Shown: piece after piece, positions 17,174 through 25,575 of the stretch
How positions within the stretch are numbered: the first letter of the stretch is position 1
Layout: the number at the start of each line of letters is the position of its first letter
Assembly (NCBI RefSeq): GCF_016656965.1
Contig: NZ_CP067977.1
Location: 1,884,501-1,948,500, forward strand
DNA: 64,000 nucleotides
From: Brevundimonas vitisensis
Lineage (GTDB): Bacteria > Pseudomonadota > Alphaproteobacteria > Caulobacterales > Caulobacteraceae
Direction: 5' to 3'
Translations under genes and position numbers: made by a program
The notes under the pieces: model-generated
What the model was told of the DNA's origin: nothing
What the model saw: the letters and a program-made list of their open reading frames with translations, nothing else
Databases searched by the model: none

Positions 17174-18502
17174 ATGAGCGGCCTGCGCATCGCCATCATC
17201 GGTGCAGGTTTCAGTGGCCTGCTGACGGCGGTGCAGCTGTCGCGACAGCGGCCGGATGCCCATCTGTGGCTGATTGAGAAACGCCCGCGCTTCGCCGAAG
17301 GAGCGGCCTATGGCACACGCGAGGCGGACCACGTGTTGAACGTGCGCCTGGGGAACATGAGCGCCTTTCCCGACGACCCGGACCACCTGTCCCGCTGGCT
17401 GGCGACCCAAGCCCAGTGGACGTCGCAGGGGGCCTTCATCACGCGTGGCGACTATGGCCGCTATTTGCGTGCCATCCTGGCCGAGGCTCTGGAGGGTCCC
17501 CATTCCCGGTTGAAGCTGGTACACGACGAGGTCACCGACCTCTCGCGTAATGCGCAGGGCTGGAAACTGGGCTTCGCATCCGGGTCCGAACTGGTCGCCG
17601 ACATCACGGTCCTGGCCCTGGGCAATCTGGAACCGGCCCGGCCTGCCGGACTGGACCAGGCTGTGATCGACCAGGGACGTTACATTGCCGACCCGTGGCG
17701 CGGGACCGCCGCCCTCGACGAGACGATGTGTCGGGTGCTGCTGATCGGATCCAGCTTGACCATGGTCGATGTGGCCCTGTCGCATGCCGCGCCGGGCCGC
17801 CGATTCTTTGCCCTGTCCCGCCGGGGGCTGGCCCCGCGGGCGCACAAGGCGGCCGACCTGCCGCCGATTTCCAACCTCTATGCCGGGTCGCCCCTGGCCG
17901 TGCTGCGACAGGCCCGCCGGGCGGCCTTCGTCTCGGAATGGCGCGCGGTGACCGACGACCTGCGCCGATCGGCCAGGGCCCTGTGGCGCGGATGGACACG
18001 TCGCGAGCGCAGCCAGTTCCTGCGGCATCTCCGCCCGATCTGGGACGTGCACCGCCACCGGCTGGCCCCCAGCGTTGCCCGGCGCATGCAGACCATGACT
18101 GCCGCCGGAGAGCTGTCGGTCGAGGCAGGCCGCATCACCCGGATCGAGATGGCTGACCAGAAGGTGCTGGTCACCTGGAAACCTCGGGGGGCCGCACGCA
18201 CCACCACCAAGAAGGTCAATGTGGTAATCAACTGCACTGGGCCGCTCGCCGACCTGTCCGCTAGCAACATTCCTCTGATCCGCAGTCTGGTGCAGGCAGG
18301 CCTTGCCCGCGCCGATCCGGACGGCCTGGGGCTGGACGTCGACGATGGTTGTCGGTTGCGGTCAGGCTCCGGCCTTGGCCAGGCGGATCTCTATGCGGTG
18401 GGGCCCATGACCCGGGGGGCATTCTGGGAGGTGACGTCCGTCCCGGACATCCGCGTTCAGGCGGCCGAAGTGGCCCAGGAAATCGCACGCGCCTGCGCCT
18501 GA
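17174..18502 (+). CDS. FAD/NAD(P)-binding protein (NAD_binding_9 type)
   Basis: A 442-residue flavoprotein-like protein. It opens with a Rossmann GAGFSGLLTAVQL near residues 10-22, followed by FAEGAAYGTREADHVLNVRLGNMSAFPD, a block I associate with the FAD-NAD(P)-binding family sometimes labelled hydroxyacylglutathione or SidA-like. A second nucleotide-binding segment is VLLIGSSLTMVDVAL. ATG 17174 (MSGLRIAIIGAG) is chosen over the unmatched extension to 17111. Its substrate is unknown. It follows the ZnuD-like receptor, but 136 bases separate them. Confidence 0.8.
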   Translation: MSGLRIAIIGAGFSGLLTAVQLSRQRPDAHLWLIEKRPRFAEGAAYGTREADHVLNVRLGNMSAFPDDPDHLSRWLATQAQWTSQGAFITRGDYGRYLRAILAEALEGPHSRLKLVHDEVTDLSRNAQGWKLGFASGSELVADITVLALGNLEPARPAGLDQAVIDQGRYIADPWRGTAALDETMCRVLLIGSSLTMVDVALSHAAPGRRFFALSRRGLAPRAHKAADLPPISNLYAGSPLAVLRQARRAAFVSEWRAVTDDLRRSARALWRGWTRRERSQFLRHLRPIWDVHRHRLAPSVARRMQTMTAAGELSVEAGRITRIEMADQKVLVTWKPRGAARTTTKKVNVVINCTGPLADLSASNIPLIRSLVQAGLARADPDGLGLDVDDGCRLRSGSGLGQADLYAVGPMTRGAFWEVTSVPDIRVQAAEVAQEIARACA

Positions 18503-18546
18503 TGCCGCTGGGTAATGTCAAAGGTCGGCGATGTCAGGAAGAAGAA

Positions 18547-18623
18547 TGGCGCACCCGACACGATTCGAACGTGTGACCTTTGCCTTCGGAGGGCAACGCT
18601 CTATCCAGCTGAGCTACGGGTGC
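18547..18623 (-). tRNA. tRNA-Arg (anticodon CCG)
   Basis: On the minus strand this is a 77-base cloverleaf. The acceptor stem is GCACCCG/CGGGTGC, the D arm is GCTCAGCTGGATAGAGC, the anticodon stem TTGCC/GGCAA encloses loop CTCCGAA with anticodon CCG, and the T arm is GTTCGAATC flanked by pairing CACAC-like arms. A 3' CCA is encoded (TGG at 18547-18549). It reads CGG arginine codons. No integrase or repeated 3' end lies nearby. Confidence 0.96.
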
Positions 18624-18753
18624 TGACAGGCCCCAAGGGCCGCAGAGCGGCTGCTTACAGGATGAAGGCGGCGGCCTCAATGCCAAACCTCGCCTTGGCC
18701 TGCTGCGCGACCCGGCATAGCCTCACATCCGAAACGATCCGGGAGGACTGCCG

Positions 18754-20049
18754 ATGCGCGGCCTGATGCTGTCTCTTGTGCTGATGCTGGCGGCCTGTGC
18801 CCCGATGACGGCACCGCCTTCGGCAGCGGCCCCGCCCGCCGCGGACGGCCTGGATGCGATCGCCGCCGACTATGTGGCCCTGATCCTGGAGATCGGCGAG
18901 CATGAGCCGGGCTATGTCGATGCCTATTATGGTCCGCCGGAATGGGCCCAGGCGGCCAAGGACAATCTGCGGCCCGTGCCCGAGCTCATCGCCGCCTCGC
19001 GCGGTCTGACCGGGCGGCTGAACGCCATCGCCCCGGCCAGCCTGGACCCCGACCACCGCCAGCGGCGCGCCTATCTGCTGGCTCACGTCTCGGCGGCCGA
19101 AGCGCGCCTGCGGATGCTGTCGGGCGAAAAGATGGGCTTTGCCGACGAGGCCTACGCCCTGTTTGGCGTGCGGCCGGACCTGGCCCCCCTGTCCAGTTTC
19201 GACCCGGTGCTGGCCCGGATCGAGACCCTGGTCCCCGGCGAGGGGCCCCTGGCCGACCGGGTGGCGGCGTTCCGGGGCACCTTCGCCATTCCCAAGGACC
19301 GGCTGGACGCCGTCATGCGTGCGGCCATCGCCGAATGCCGCGCCCGCACGGTGCGCCGCATCCCACTGCCGGCCAATGAGCGCTTCACCCTGGAGTTCGT
19401 CACCGACAAGGCCTGGTCCGGCTATAATTATTACAAGGGCGACGCCAACAGCCTGATCCAGATCAACACCGACCTGCCCATCTTCATCGACCGGGCGGTC
19501 GATCTGGGCTGTCACGAGGGCTACCCCGGCCACCACGTCTATAATCTGCTGCTGGAGCGGACGTTCGTGCGCGAACGGGGCTGGGTCGAGATGAGCGTCT
19601 ATCCGCTGTACAGCCCCATGTCCTTCATCGCCGAGGGCAGCGCCAACTATGGCATCGACCTGGCCTTTCCGGGCGCGGAGCGGGGAGCGTTCGAGCGCGA
19701 GGTCCTTTATCCCCTGGCGGGCCTGGATCCGGCCCGTGCCGCTGTTCAGGGCGAGCTTTTGGCGCTGACGCGGGCCCTGGGCCGCGCGGAATACACTATT
19801 GCCGACGACTATCTGTCGGGCCGGGTCGATCGCGAAACGACCCTGGACCGGCTGCAGACCTATGGCCTGACCTCGCGCGAACGGGCGACCCAGCGTCTGG
19901 CCTTCATCGACACCTATCGCAGCTACATCATCAACTATGGACTGGGCCGCGACACCGTCCAGTCCTGGGTCGAGCGCCAGGGACCCGATCACTGGGCCGG
20001 GATGGCGACCCTGCTGTCCAGCCAGATCCTGCCCGTCGACCTGATGTAG
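18754..20049 (+). CDS. DUF885-like putative metallopeptidase lipoprotein
   Basis: A 431-residue predicted lipoprotein: hydrophobic N-terminus with lipobox LAAC (residues 12-15). The central HEGYPGHH near residue 252 followed by a downstream Glu (AEGSANYG) matches the zinc-site pattern of DUF885 proteins, which resemble M32-like or oligopeptidase-type enzymes. The protein is expected to be anchored in the envelope. A GGGAGGA lies before the ATG. The gene begins 130 bases after the tRNA, on the opposite strand. Peptidase activity is inferred from the motif alone. Confidence 0.8.
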   Translation: MRGLMLSLVLMLAACAPMTAPPSAAAPPAADGLDAIAADYVALILEIGEHEPGYVDAYYGPPEWAQAAKDNLRPVPELIAASRGLTGRLNAIAPASLDPDHRQRRAYLLAHVSAAEARLRMLSGEKMGFADEAYALFGVRPDLAPLSSFDPVLARIETLVPGEGPLADRVAAFRGTFAIPKDRLDAVMRAAIAECRARTVRRIPLPANERFTLEFVTDKAWSGYNYYKGDANSLIQINTDLPIFIDRAVDLGCHEGYPGHHVYNLLLERTFVRERGWVEMSVYPLYSPMSFIAEGSANYGIDLAFPGAERGAFEREVLYPLAGLDPARAAVQGELLALTRALGRAEYTIADDYLSGRVDRETTLDRLQTYGLTSRERATQRLAFIDTYRSYIINYGLGRDTVQSWVERQGPDHWAGMATLLSSQILPVDLM

Positions 20050-20053
20050 GGGC

Positions 20054-22204
20054 CTATCGCGCGGTCAGGGCCTCGACCACCACGCCTTCGCTCAGCAGCT
20101 GGGGCAGGATGCGGGGCTCGGCGCGGCCGGGCGTGAACAGCAGATACAGGGGCACGCCCGAACGGCCGCGTCGCTCCAGTTCGGCGGTGATGGCGTCGTC
20201 GCGGCGGGTCCAGTCGGCGACCAGATAGACGGCGTTCGCCTGTGCCAGAGCGTCCGCCGTGCGGGGCGAGGAGAGGGCCGAGGCCTCATTGATCTTGCAG
20301 GTCACGCACCAGTCGGCGGTGAAGTTGACCAGGACAGGCCGACCCTCTGCCAGGGCGGCCTCGACGGCCTGGGGGGACCAGGGCTGAGAGGCCAGGGCCG
20401 TCTGGCTGGCCCCTTGGCCGGTGGTCGGCGGGACGCGGGCCGCCAGCACCGCAAGGCCGCCCGCAACGATCAGGACAACCACGCCCGCGATCAGATGCAG
20501 TGTTCCCCGGTGGCCGTTCGCACGCTGGCCCTGGCCCTGACCGACCAGCCACAGTGACAGGGCCAGCATCAGGCCTGCACCCAGCAGCAGGGCCAGGGCA
20601 TCGCCTCCCGATTGGCGCGACAGGACCCAGGCCAGCCACAGGGCCGCGCCATACATGGGAAAGGCCAGCAGCGCCTTCAGCCGCTCCATCCAGGGACCGG
20701 GCCGGGGCAGGCGGCGCAGAAGGCCGGGCGACAGGCTGATCGCCAGATAGGGCAGGGCCAGGCCCAGACCCAGCATCAGGAAGACGGCCAGGGCCATGGG
20801 CCAGGGCATGACCAGGGCCGCCCCCAGCGCCAGGGCCATGAAGGGGGCGGTGCAGGGGGCTGCCACCACCACCGCCAGCACACCGGTGAAGAAGGCCCCG
20901 ATCCCCCCCGGCAGGCGCGCCAGTGGGCCGGACCCTGCGCCTTGCAGACCGGCCCCGACATGAAAGACGCCCGACAGGTTCAGGGCCACAGCCAGCATCA
21001 GCAGGGCCAGGGCGGCGGTGACAGCGGGCGACTGCAGCTGGAACCCCCAGCCGATCGCCTCGCCCCCCGCCCGCAGCACCAGCAGCAGTCCTGCCAGCAT
21101 AAGGAATGTCACCAGCACGCCGGCCAGAAAGGCCAGGCCATCGCGCGCCGCAGCCCGGGGCTGATGCGCCGTTGCGGCCAGGGCCGCGGCCTTCATGGCC
21201 AGTATGGGGAAGACGCAGGGCATCAGGTTCAGGATCAGACCGCCCAGCAGGGCGAACAGGGCTGCCTGGGCGAAGCCGGCCAGTCCCGTCTCTGCGGTGG
21301 CGGCGGCGGTCAGCCTGCCTTGTCCCGAGGCGCCGGGCAGGGCCGGACCGGCGCTGGCCGAGATCTCAAAAGCCCCGATGTTGGTGGCCAGCACCCCTGC
21401 TACGGGGCCCGTCAGTCGACCCGCCGTGCGGCTGTCCGGTCCGGCGCTCAGGCGCAGGGTCAGCCCTTGCGGGCCCCGCTCGCCCGTTGCGTCGGCGGCA
21501 TGGTCGATCACCCCCGCCTCGAACGGAAAGAAGACGACCGATGTCAGGTCCGCCCCGGCCAAAGGGCCGCCGGTGGCGGTCAGGGTCAGGATGGAACCGT
21601 CCAGCTGGGCCCGGGCCTCGATCCCTGCCGGGCGGGGAGCCTGTTCGACCACGGCCTGGATCGCCGCGCCATGCCGAGGGTCCAGCGGCGCGGCCCCGGC
21701 GCGCACCGGCATGGTCAAGCTGAGGGTCAGGGTCTCGGGCACGCACATCTGGTCGCTGCACACGAAGAACAGCGCCCGCGTGGTCAGGACCAGGGTGGAA
21801 CCGGGGCGGGCCTCGGCCGGTATGCGGATCGGCACCGGCAGATAGACCTGGCCGGAATAGCCGAAATTCATCAGGTCGCCGAGCGGCTGCCGCTCGGGCA
21901 GGGGCCAGACTATGTCCTCGGCCACCACGCCCTGCGGCAAGGTCCAGGTCAGGGACGTGGGCCCGCCGGAATCGCCCGGATTGCGCCAATAGGTATGCCA
22001 GCCAGGCTCGATGTCCTGTCGCACGGCCAAGATGGAGGTCGAGCCGGGCGTGACCCACTGCGACAGGGGCACCAGTTCCGCCTCGATCCGCTCGGTACGG
22101 CGCGGTCCATCCAGCACGGGCTGGGCCCAGGCGGGAGACACGCCCAGCAGCAGGAGCAGGGACAGCAGGAGGGGACGAAGCGGCACGGCGAGACCCTTGG
22201 CCAT
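20054..22204 (-). CDS. DsbD/ScsB-family thiol:disulfide interchange protein
   Basis: A 716-residue membrane reductase moving electrons from cytoplasmic thioredoxin to periplasmic targets. In order: signal peptide (LLSLLLLLGVSPAWAQ), N-terminal DsbD-like domain with a Cys pair (FFVCSDQMCVPETL), and about eight membrane helices with LMPCVFPILAMK and AAPCTAPFMALALG, which hold the membrane Cys pair. The C-terminal thioredoxin domain has WCVTCK near 631. This layout is that of ScsB/DsbD; Caulobacter has an ScsB serving an envelope peroxiredoxin pathway. It converges with the DUF885-like gene 4 bases away. Confidence 0.9.
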   Translation of the reverse strand: MAKGLAVPLRPLLLSLLLLLGVSPAWAQPVLDGPRRTERIEAELVPLSQWVTPGSTSILAVRQDIEPGWHTYWRNPGDSGGPTSLTWTLPQGVVAEDIVWPLPERQPLGDLMNFGYSGQVYLPVPIRIPAEARPGSTLVLTTRALFFVCSDQMCVPETLTLSLTMPVRAGAAPLDPRHGAAIQAVVEQAPRPAGIEARAQLDGSILTLTATGGPLAGADLTSVVFFPFEAGVIDHAADATGERGPQGLTLRLSAGPDSRTAGRLTGPVAGVLATNIGAFEISASAGPALPGASGQGRLTAAATAETGLAGFAQAALFALLGGLILNLMPCVFPILAMKAAALAATAHQPRAAARDGLAFLAGVLVTFLMLAGLLLVLRAGGEAIGWGFQLQSPAVTAALALLMLAVALNLSGVFHVGAGLQGAGSGPLARLPGGIGAFFTGVLAVVVAAPCTAPFMALALGAALVMPWPMALAVFLMLGLGLALPYLAISLSPGLLRRLPRPGPWMERLKALLAFPMYGAALWLAWVLSRQSGGDALALLLGAGLMLALSLWLVGQGQGQRANGHRGTLHLIAGVVVLIVAGGLAVLAARVPPTTGQGASQTALASQPWSPQAVEAALAEGRPVLVNFTADWCVTCKINEASALSSPRTADALAQANAVYLVADWTRRDDAITAELERRGRSGVPLYLLFTPGRAEPRILPQLLSEGVVVEALTAR

Positions 22205-22280
22205 GAACAGGCCCCGCTGTCCTAAAGCGAAAACCGCGCCGCGTCAGCGTCCGGCAACGGCCCTGCGACCTTGGGGGTCG

Positions 22281-22742
22281 TCAGTTCGGGGCGATGGCCT
22301 GGACCAGCACCTCGGTGCGACGGCGCATGGGCTCCTGTGTGCCGTCGGGCGTGACCGCGCCTTCGTCTCCGACCGCCGTCACATCGAAGGCCGGGGCAGG
22401 CCAGCCGGCGCTCTGCAAGGCTTCCGCCACCGCCACGGCCCGCCGCTCCGACAAGGTGAGATTGGCGCGCGACCCGCCAGATGCGTCGGCCAGACCGAGC
22501 ACCTGAACCGACTGAATGGTGCAGCCCTGAAGTTGCGCCGCGGTCATGCCGATGGCCTCGCGCGCCGCCGGCGTCAGCCGCGCCTCGCCCTCGGCGAAAT
22601 AGACTTCGAAACGCTGCGGCACGCAGGTGGTCGGCGTCGCGACCAGTTCATCCCTGCTGCCGAACATGTTCAGGCCCCCCGAACAGCCCGACAGGATCGC
22701 ACCCACGCCGACAACCGCCGCCAGCCCCAAAACCCGCTTCAT
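22281..22742 (-). CDS. OmpA-domain lipoprotein
   Basis: A 153-residue lipoprotein from ATG 22742: signal sequence with lipobox LSGC, then a C-terminal OmpA-like peptidoglycan-binding fold (FEVYFAEGEARLTPAAREAI, QVLGLADASGGSRANLTLSERRAVAVAEAL). It has extra Cys residues (CVPQRF and QGCTIQ) that could form a disulfide, noteworthy beside a DsbD-type gene 76 bases downstream. The open frame to 22829 adds an Arg-rich segment and is rejected. Confidence 0.82.
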   Translation of the reverse strand: MKRVLGLAAVVGVGAILSGCSGGLNMFGSRDELVATPTTCVPQRFEVYFAEGEARLTPAAREAIGMTAAQLQGCTIQSVQVLGLADASGGSRANLTLSERRAVAVAEALQSAGWPAPAFDVTAVGDEGAVTPDGTQEPMRRRTEVLVQAIAPN

Positions 22743-22864
22743 CGTATTCCCCCTCGCAGTACGCCGCGAGAATGCGCGGCTCATATGGAACGGGCGGCCC
22801 GCCTTTCGACGCACCGCCCGCATCCTCATCGGTGATCAGGTCAAGGACCTGACGCTACCGCCGA

Positions 22865-23206
22865 TCAGCGACGACGGCCGTCTTCCCAATAGCAATCGCC
22901 TTCGGGGTAGCAGTAGTAGTAGGCACCGCGCGCGCTGTCATAGCGGCGGTTCTGGTTGGCGCGGTCCTGGCTGGAACCACGGACAGCCCCGGCGACGCCG
23001 CCGACGACGGCACCGATGGCAGCACCACGGCCGGCATTGCCGTCACCGACGTTGTTGCCGATGATCGCACCGGCCACGGCACCGACGCCGGCACCGATCA
23101 CGCCCTGGCGGGTCGCTTCGTTGTTGGTGTTGTAGCCGTAGCCATCGCTGGCGCAGGCCGAAGCCAGCAGGCCGGCCGCCGCAATGGCGAGAATCGCCTT
23201 GTTCAT
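22865..23206 (-). CDS. glycine-zipper lipoprotein
   Basis: A 113-residue protein from ATG 23206, preceded by AAGGACAG. It has a lipoprotein-type signal (LLASACAS) and a Gly-zipper membrane domain (GVIGAGVGAVAGAIIGNNVG, AAIGAVVGGVAGAVRG), then a polar Arg/Tyr-rich tail with two Cys (YYCYPEGDCYW). Similar outer-membrane glycine-zipper lipoproteins have structural or stress roles. The larger open frame to 23722 is antisense to the next gene and is not real. Confidence 0.8.
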   Translation of the reverse strand: MNKAILAIAAAGLLASACASDGYGYNTNNEATRQGVIGAGVGAVAGAIIGNNVGDGNAGRGAAIGAVVGGVAGAVRGSSQDRANQNRRYDSARGAYYYCYPEGDCYWEDGRRR

Positions 23207-23374
23207 GGGTCTGTCCTTAAAAAAACGAGGGTTCGCCCCTGGGGTGAGAACGCTGGACCAAGGCTCAGGTTCCAAGGCCATCTTGCATCCACGGCGTGTC
23301 ACCACGCTCATGATAAGGGTGAGGCCATCGGCCCTGCCCAGGGGCTGTAGGGGCCCGGTACCAAGGGGGTTTTC

Positions 23375-23725
23375 ATGCGTTTCTCTCAACCCGTTCATAT
23401 GGCCGACGGTGAATCCAGCCCGGTTTGGGCTCGCTCCAAGCGCCGGTCCGGCGGTGCCTCGCCGATCGGCTTTGTCGTTACCCTCTTGGCCCTGTTTGGC
23501 GTTCTGAGCGCCGTGCTGGGGATCAAGGAACGGTCGATGGCCGAAGGCGGGGCCATCATCGACGGCTGGATCAGCAGCGCCTGGACGAGCGCGCGGAGTC
23601 TGGCGGGCCAGGCACCCGAAGCCGGGGAAGAGGCCGCGGGCAAGGTCGGCGAGACGGCGGCCAAGACCGGCGATGCCTTGCAGGCCGGTGCCGAGAAGAC
23701 CGCCGACGAGCTGAAGAAGCAATAG
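23375..23725 (+). CDS. single-pass membrane protein of unknown function
   Basis: A 116-residue protein with a polar N-terminus, one membrane segment (IGFVVTLLALFGVLSAVLGI, about 31-50) and a helical Ala/Glu/Lys-rich tail (EEAAGKVGETAAKTGDALQA) resembling a short coiled coil. AAGGGGG lies just before the ATG at 23375. It may share a transcript with the kinase gene 57 bases downstream. Family not recognised. Confidence 0.65.
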   Translation: MRFSQPVHMADGESSPVWARSKRRSGGASPIGFVVTLLALFGVLSAVLGIKERSMAEGGAIIDGWISSAWTSARSLAGQAPEAGEEAAGKVGETAAKTGDALQAGAEKTADELKKQ

Positions 23726-23782
23726 TCAAGCTTTCTGTCGCTCGGCCCGGAACCCCGGCTGGGTGGGCGCGTTCGCCCCGCC

Positions 23783-24748
23783 ATGACCCAGACCCTCGAT
23801 GAGACCGGGGCGGCCGAGGCTGCGCTCCTGGCAGTGACCGAAGACGCGGAACGGCCGACCCTGACGCCGCATGTGGCGCTCAAGCGGATTATCATGCTGG
23901 TCAATCCGTTGTCCGGGAGCGTCGGCCCCCGAGCGGCTGGAGAGGCCGAGGCCATCCTGGCGGACTATGACGTTGACGCCAGCGTCGTCGCTCTGGAAGG
24001 CGGTCAGTTCGACACCCAGATCCAGGACGCTCTTTCAGCGCGTCCCGATGCGCTGCTGATCCTGGCCGGGGACGGCACAGCCGGGACGATTGCCTCGCGG
24101 GCCGGACCGGACGGGCCGCTGATCGCGCCCTTGCCGGGCGGCACGATGAATATGCTGCCCAAGGCCCTGTACGGCACAGCCGACTGGAAGGCTGCGCTGC
24201 GTCGCGCGCTTGAAGAAGGTGCGCCGCAAGCGGTTTCGGGCGGAAAGGTCGATGACCAGGAGTTCTATTGCGCGGCCATTCTGGGGGCACCGGCCCTGTG
24301 GGCACCCGCGCGCGAGGCCGTTCGCACCGGCAAGCTGAAGAAGGCCTGGAACCACGCCCGCGTGGCCATGCGTCGCGCCTTTTCCGGACGTATCCGGTAC
24401 ACGCTGGACGGCTCTGCCGTGCGCCGGGCCGAGGCCATGGTCTTCATCAGCCCGATGATCTCGCGGGCCGTGGACGATGACGCGGGGCTGGAAGCGGCGG
24501 CCATGAATACGGCAGGAGCGACCGAGGCCTTTCGCCTGGCGGCCCATGCCCTCTTCAACGACTGGCGCCATGATCCGGCCGTCACGACGAAGGCGACGCG
24601 CCGGGCCATGGTCCGGGCGCGATCGCGCATTCCGGTGGTGATCGACGGCGAGCCGAGCCTTCTGGGTCATGAGGCCCGGATCACCTTCGTGCCCGAGGCT
24701 TTCCGAGCCCTGGCCCCCCTGCCGCCTGCGGCCGGAGACAGCGTCTAG
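23783..24748 (+). CDS. diacylglycerol kinase family lipid kinase
   Basis: A 321-residue cytoplasmic or peripheral enzyme with the DAGK catalytic domain: VNPLSGSVG near 40, LILAGDGTAGTIAS near 93-106 and PLPGGTMNMLPKAL. Members phosphorylate diacylglycerol, ceramide or related lipids. The stop overlaps the GTG of the metallophosphoesterase gene by one base (TAGTG), so the two are coupled; a kinase paired with a phosphatase-fold protein suggests a lipid signalling or turnover module, which is inference. The N-terminal 35 residues are unlike the family. Confidence 0.86.
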   Translation: MTQTLDETGAAEAALLAVTEDAERPTLTPHVALKRIIMLVNPLSGSVGPRAAGEAEAILADYDVDASVVALEGGQFDTQIQDALSARPDALLILAGDGTAGTIASRAGPDGPLIAPLPGGTMNMLPKALYGTADWKAALRRALEEGAPQAVSGGKVDDQEFYCAAILGAPALWAPAREAVRTGKLKKAWNHARVAMRRAFSGRIRYTLDGSAVRRAEAMVFISPMISRAVDDDAGLEAAAMNTAGATEAFRLAAHALFNDWRHDPAVTTKATRRAMVRARSRIPVVIDGEPSLLGHEARITFVPEAFRALAPLPPAAGDSV

Positions 24749-25575
24749 TGGGTCTGGTTCTTCAGTTTTCGGACATTCATTTCGGGGCCGAGAATGCCAA
24801 GGCGTGTTTTGCCGCCCTGGACTATGCCTTCGCGGCCGGTGCCGATCTCAATCTGGTCACGGGCGACATCACCCAGCACGGGTTGAAGCCGGAGTTCGAG
24901 GCGGCCGCAAACTGGCTGCGGCGCCTGCCCGATCCGGTCTTCGTCAGCGTGGGCAACCACGACGTTCCCTATGGCGATCTGATCGCCCGTGTCCTGTGGC
25001 CCTGGCGAGCCTTTGAGAAGGCCACAGGCCATCCGGCGCACGACCACCAGTTCGTCAGCGACAAATTGATGGTGCGGGGCGTGACCACGGCGCGCGGCTG
25101 GCAGGCGCGAGCCAACTGGTCCAAGGGCGTGATCGATCTGGATCAGACCCGGCGGGCGGCGGACGCCCTGCGCAACGCTCCGACGGGGGCTTTGCGGATT
25201 CTGGCCTGTCATCATCCGCTGATCGAAATGATCGGCACGCCCATGACCGGAGACGTCAAGCGCGGCGATGCGGCCGCGTTGATCTTTGCCGAAGCCGGGG
25301 TCGATCTGATCACCACCGGCCACGTCCATGTGCCCTTTGCCCTGCCGATCCAGCTGAGCGACCACTGTTCCTATGCGGTCGGATGCGGGACCCTGTCGCG
25401 ACGCGAGCGGGGGGCGGCACCCAGCTTCAACCGCATCGAGTGGGATGCGCGCGAGATCACGGTGACGGTAATGGCCTGGCGCGGTACGCAGTTCGAACCG
25501 GACCAGGTCTGGCGCCTGCCGCGCCGTCAGGACACGCGCAAGGCCGAAACCGCCCCCGAGCGGACCGTCGCCTAG
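24748..25575 (+). CDS. calcineurin-like metallophosphoesterase
   Basis: A 275-residue enzyme with every metal motif of the fold: SDIHFG near 8-13, GDITQ near 45, GNHDVPYG near 70, ACHHP and TTGHVHVP. It is soluble, with no signal peptide. It starts at GTG 24748, coupled to the lipid kinase gene. The family includes cyclic-nucleotide and lipid phosphodiesterases; the substrate is unresolved. Its stop TAG overlaps the rsmB stop on the other strand within CTAG (25572-25575). Confidence 0.87.
   Translation: MGLVLQFSDIHFGAENAKACFAALDYAFAAGADLNLVTGDITQHGLKPEFEAAANWLRRLPDPVFVSVGNHDVPYGDLIARVLWPWRAFEKATGHPAHDHQFVSDKLMVRGVTTARGWQARANWSKGVIDLDQTRRAADALRNAPTGALRILACHHPLIEMIGTPMTGDVKRGDAAALIFAEAGVDLITTGHVHVPFALPIQLSDHCSYAVGCGTLSRRERGAAPSFNRIEWDAREITVTVMAWRGTQFEPDQVWRLPRRQDTRKAETAPERTVA

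Noticed and set aside
18547..18623. tRNA-Arg as a possible integration site for a mobile element
   Set aside because: No integrase, repeated tRNA 3' end or foreign cargo lies on either side.
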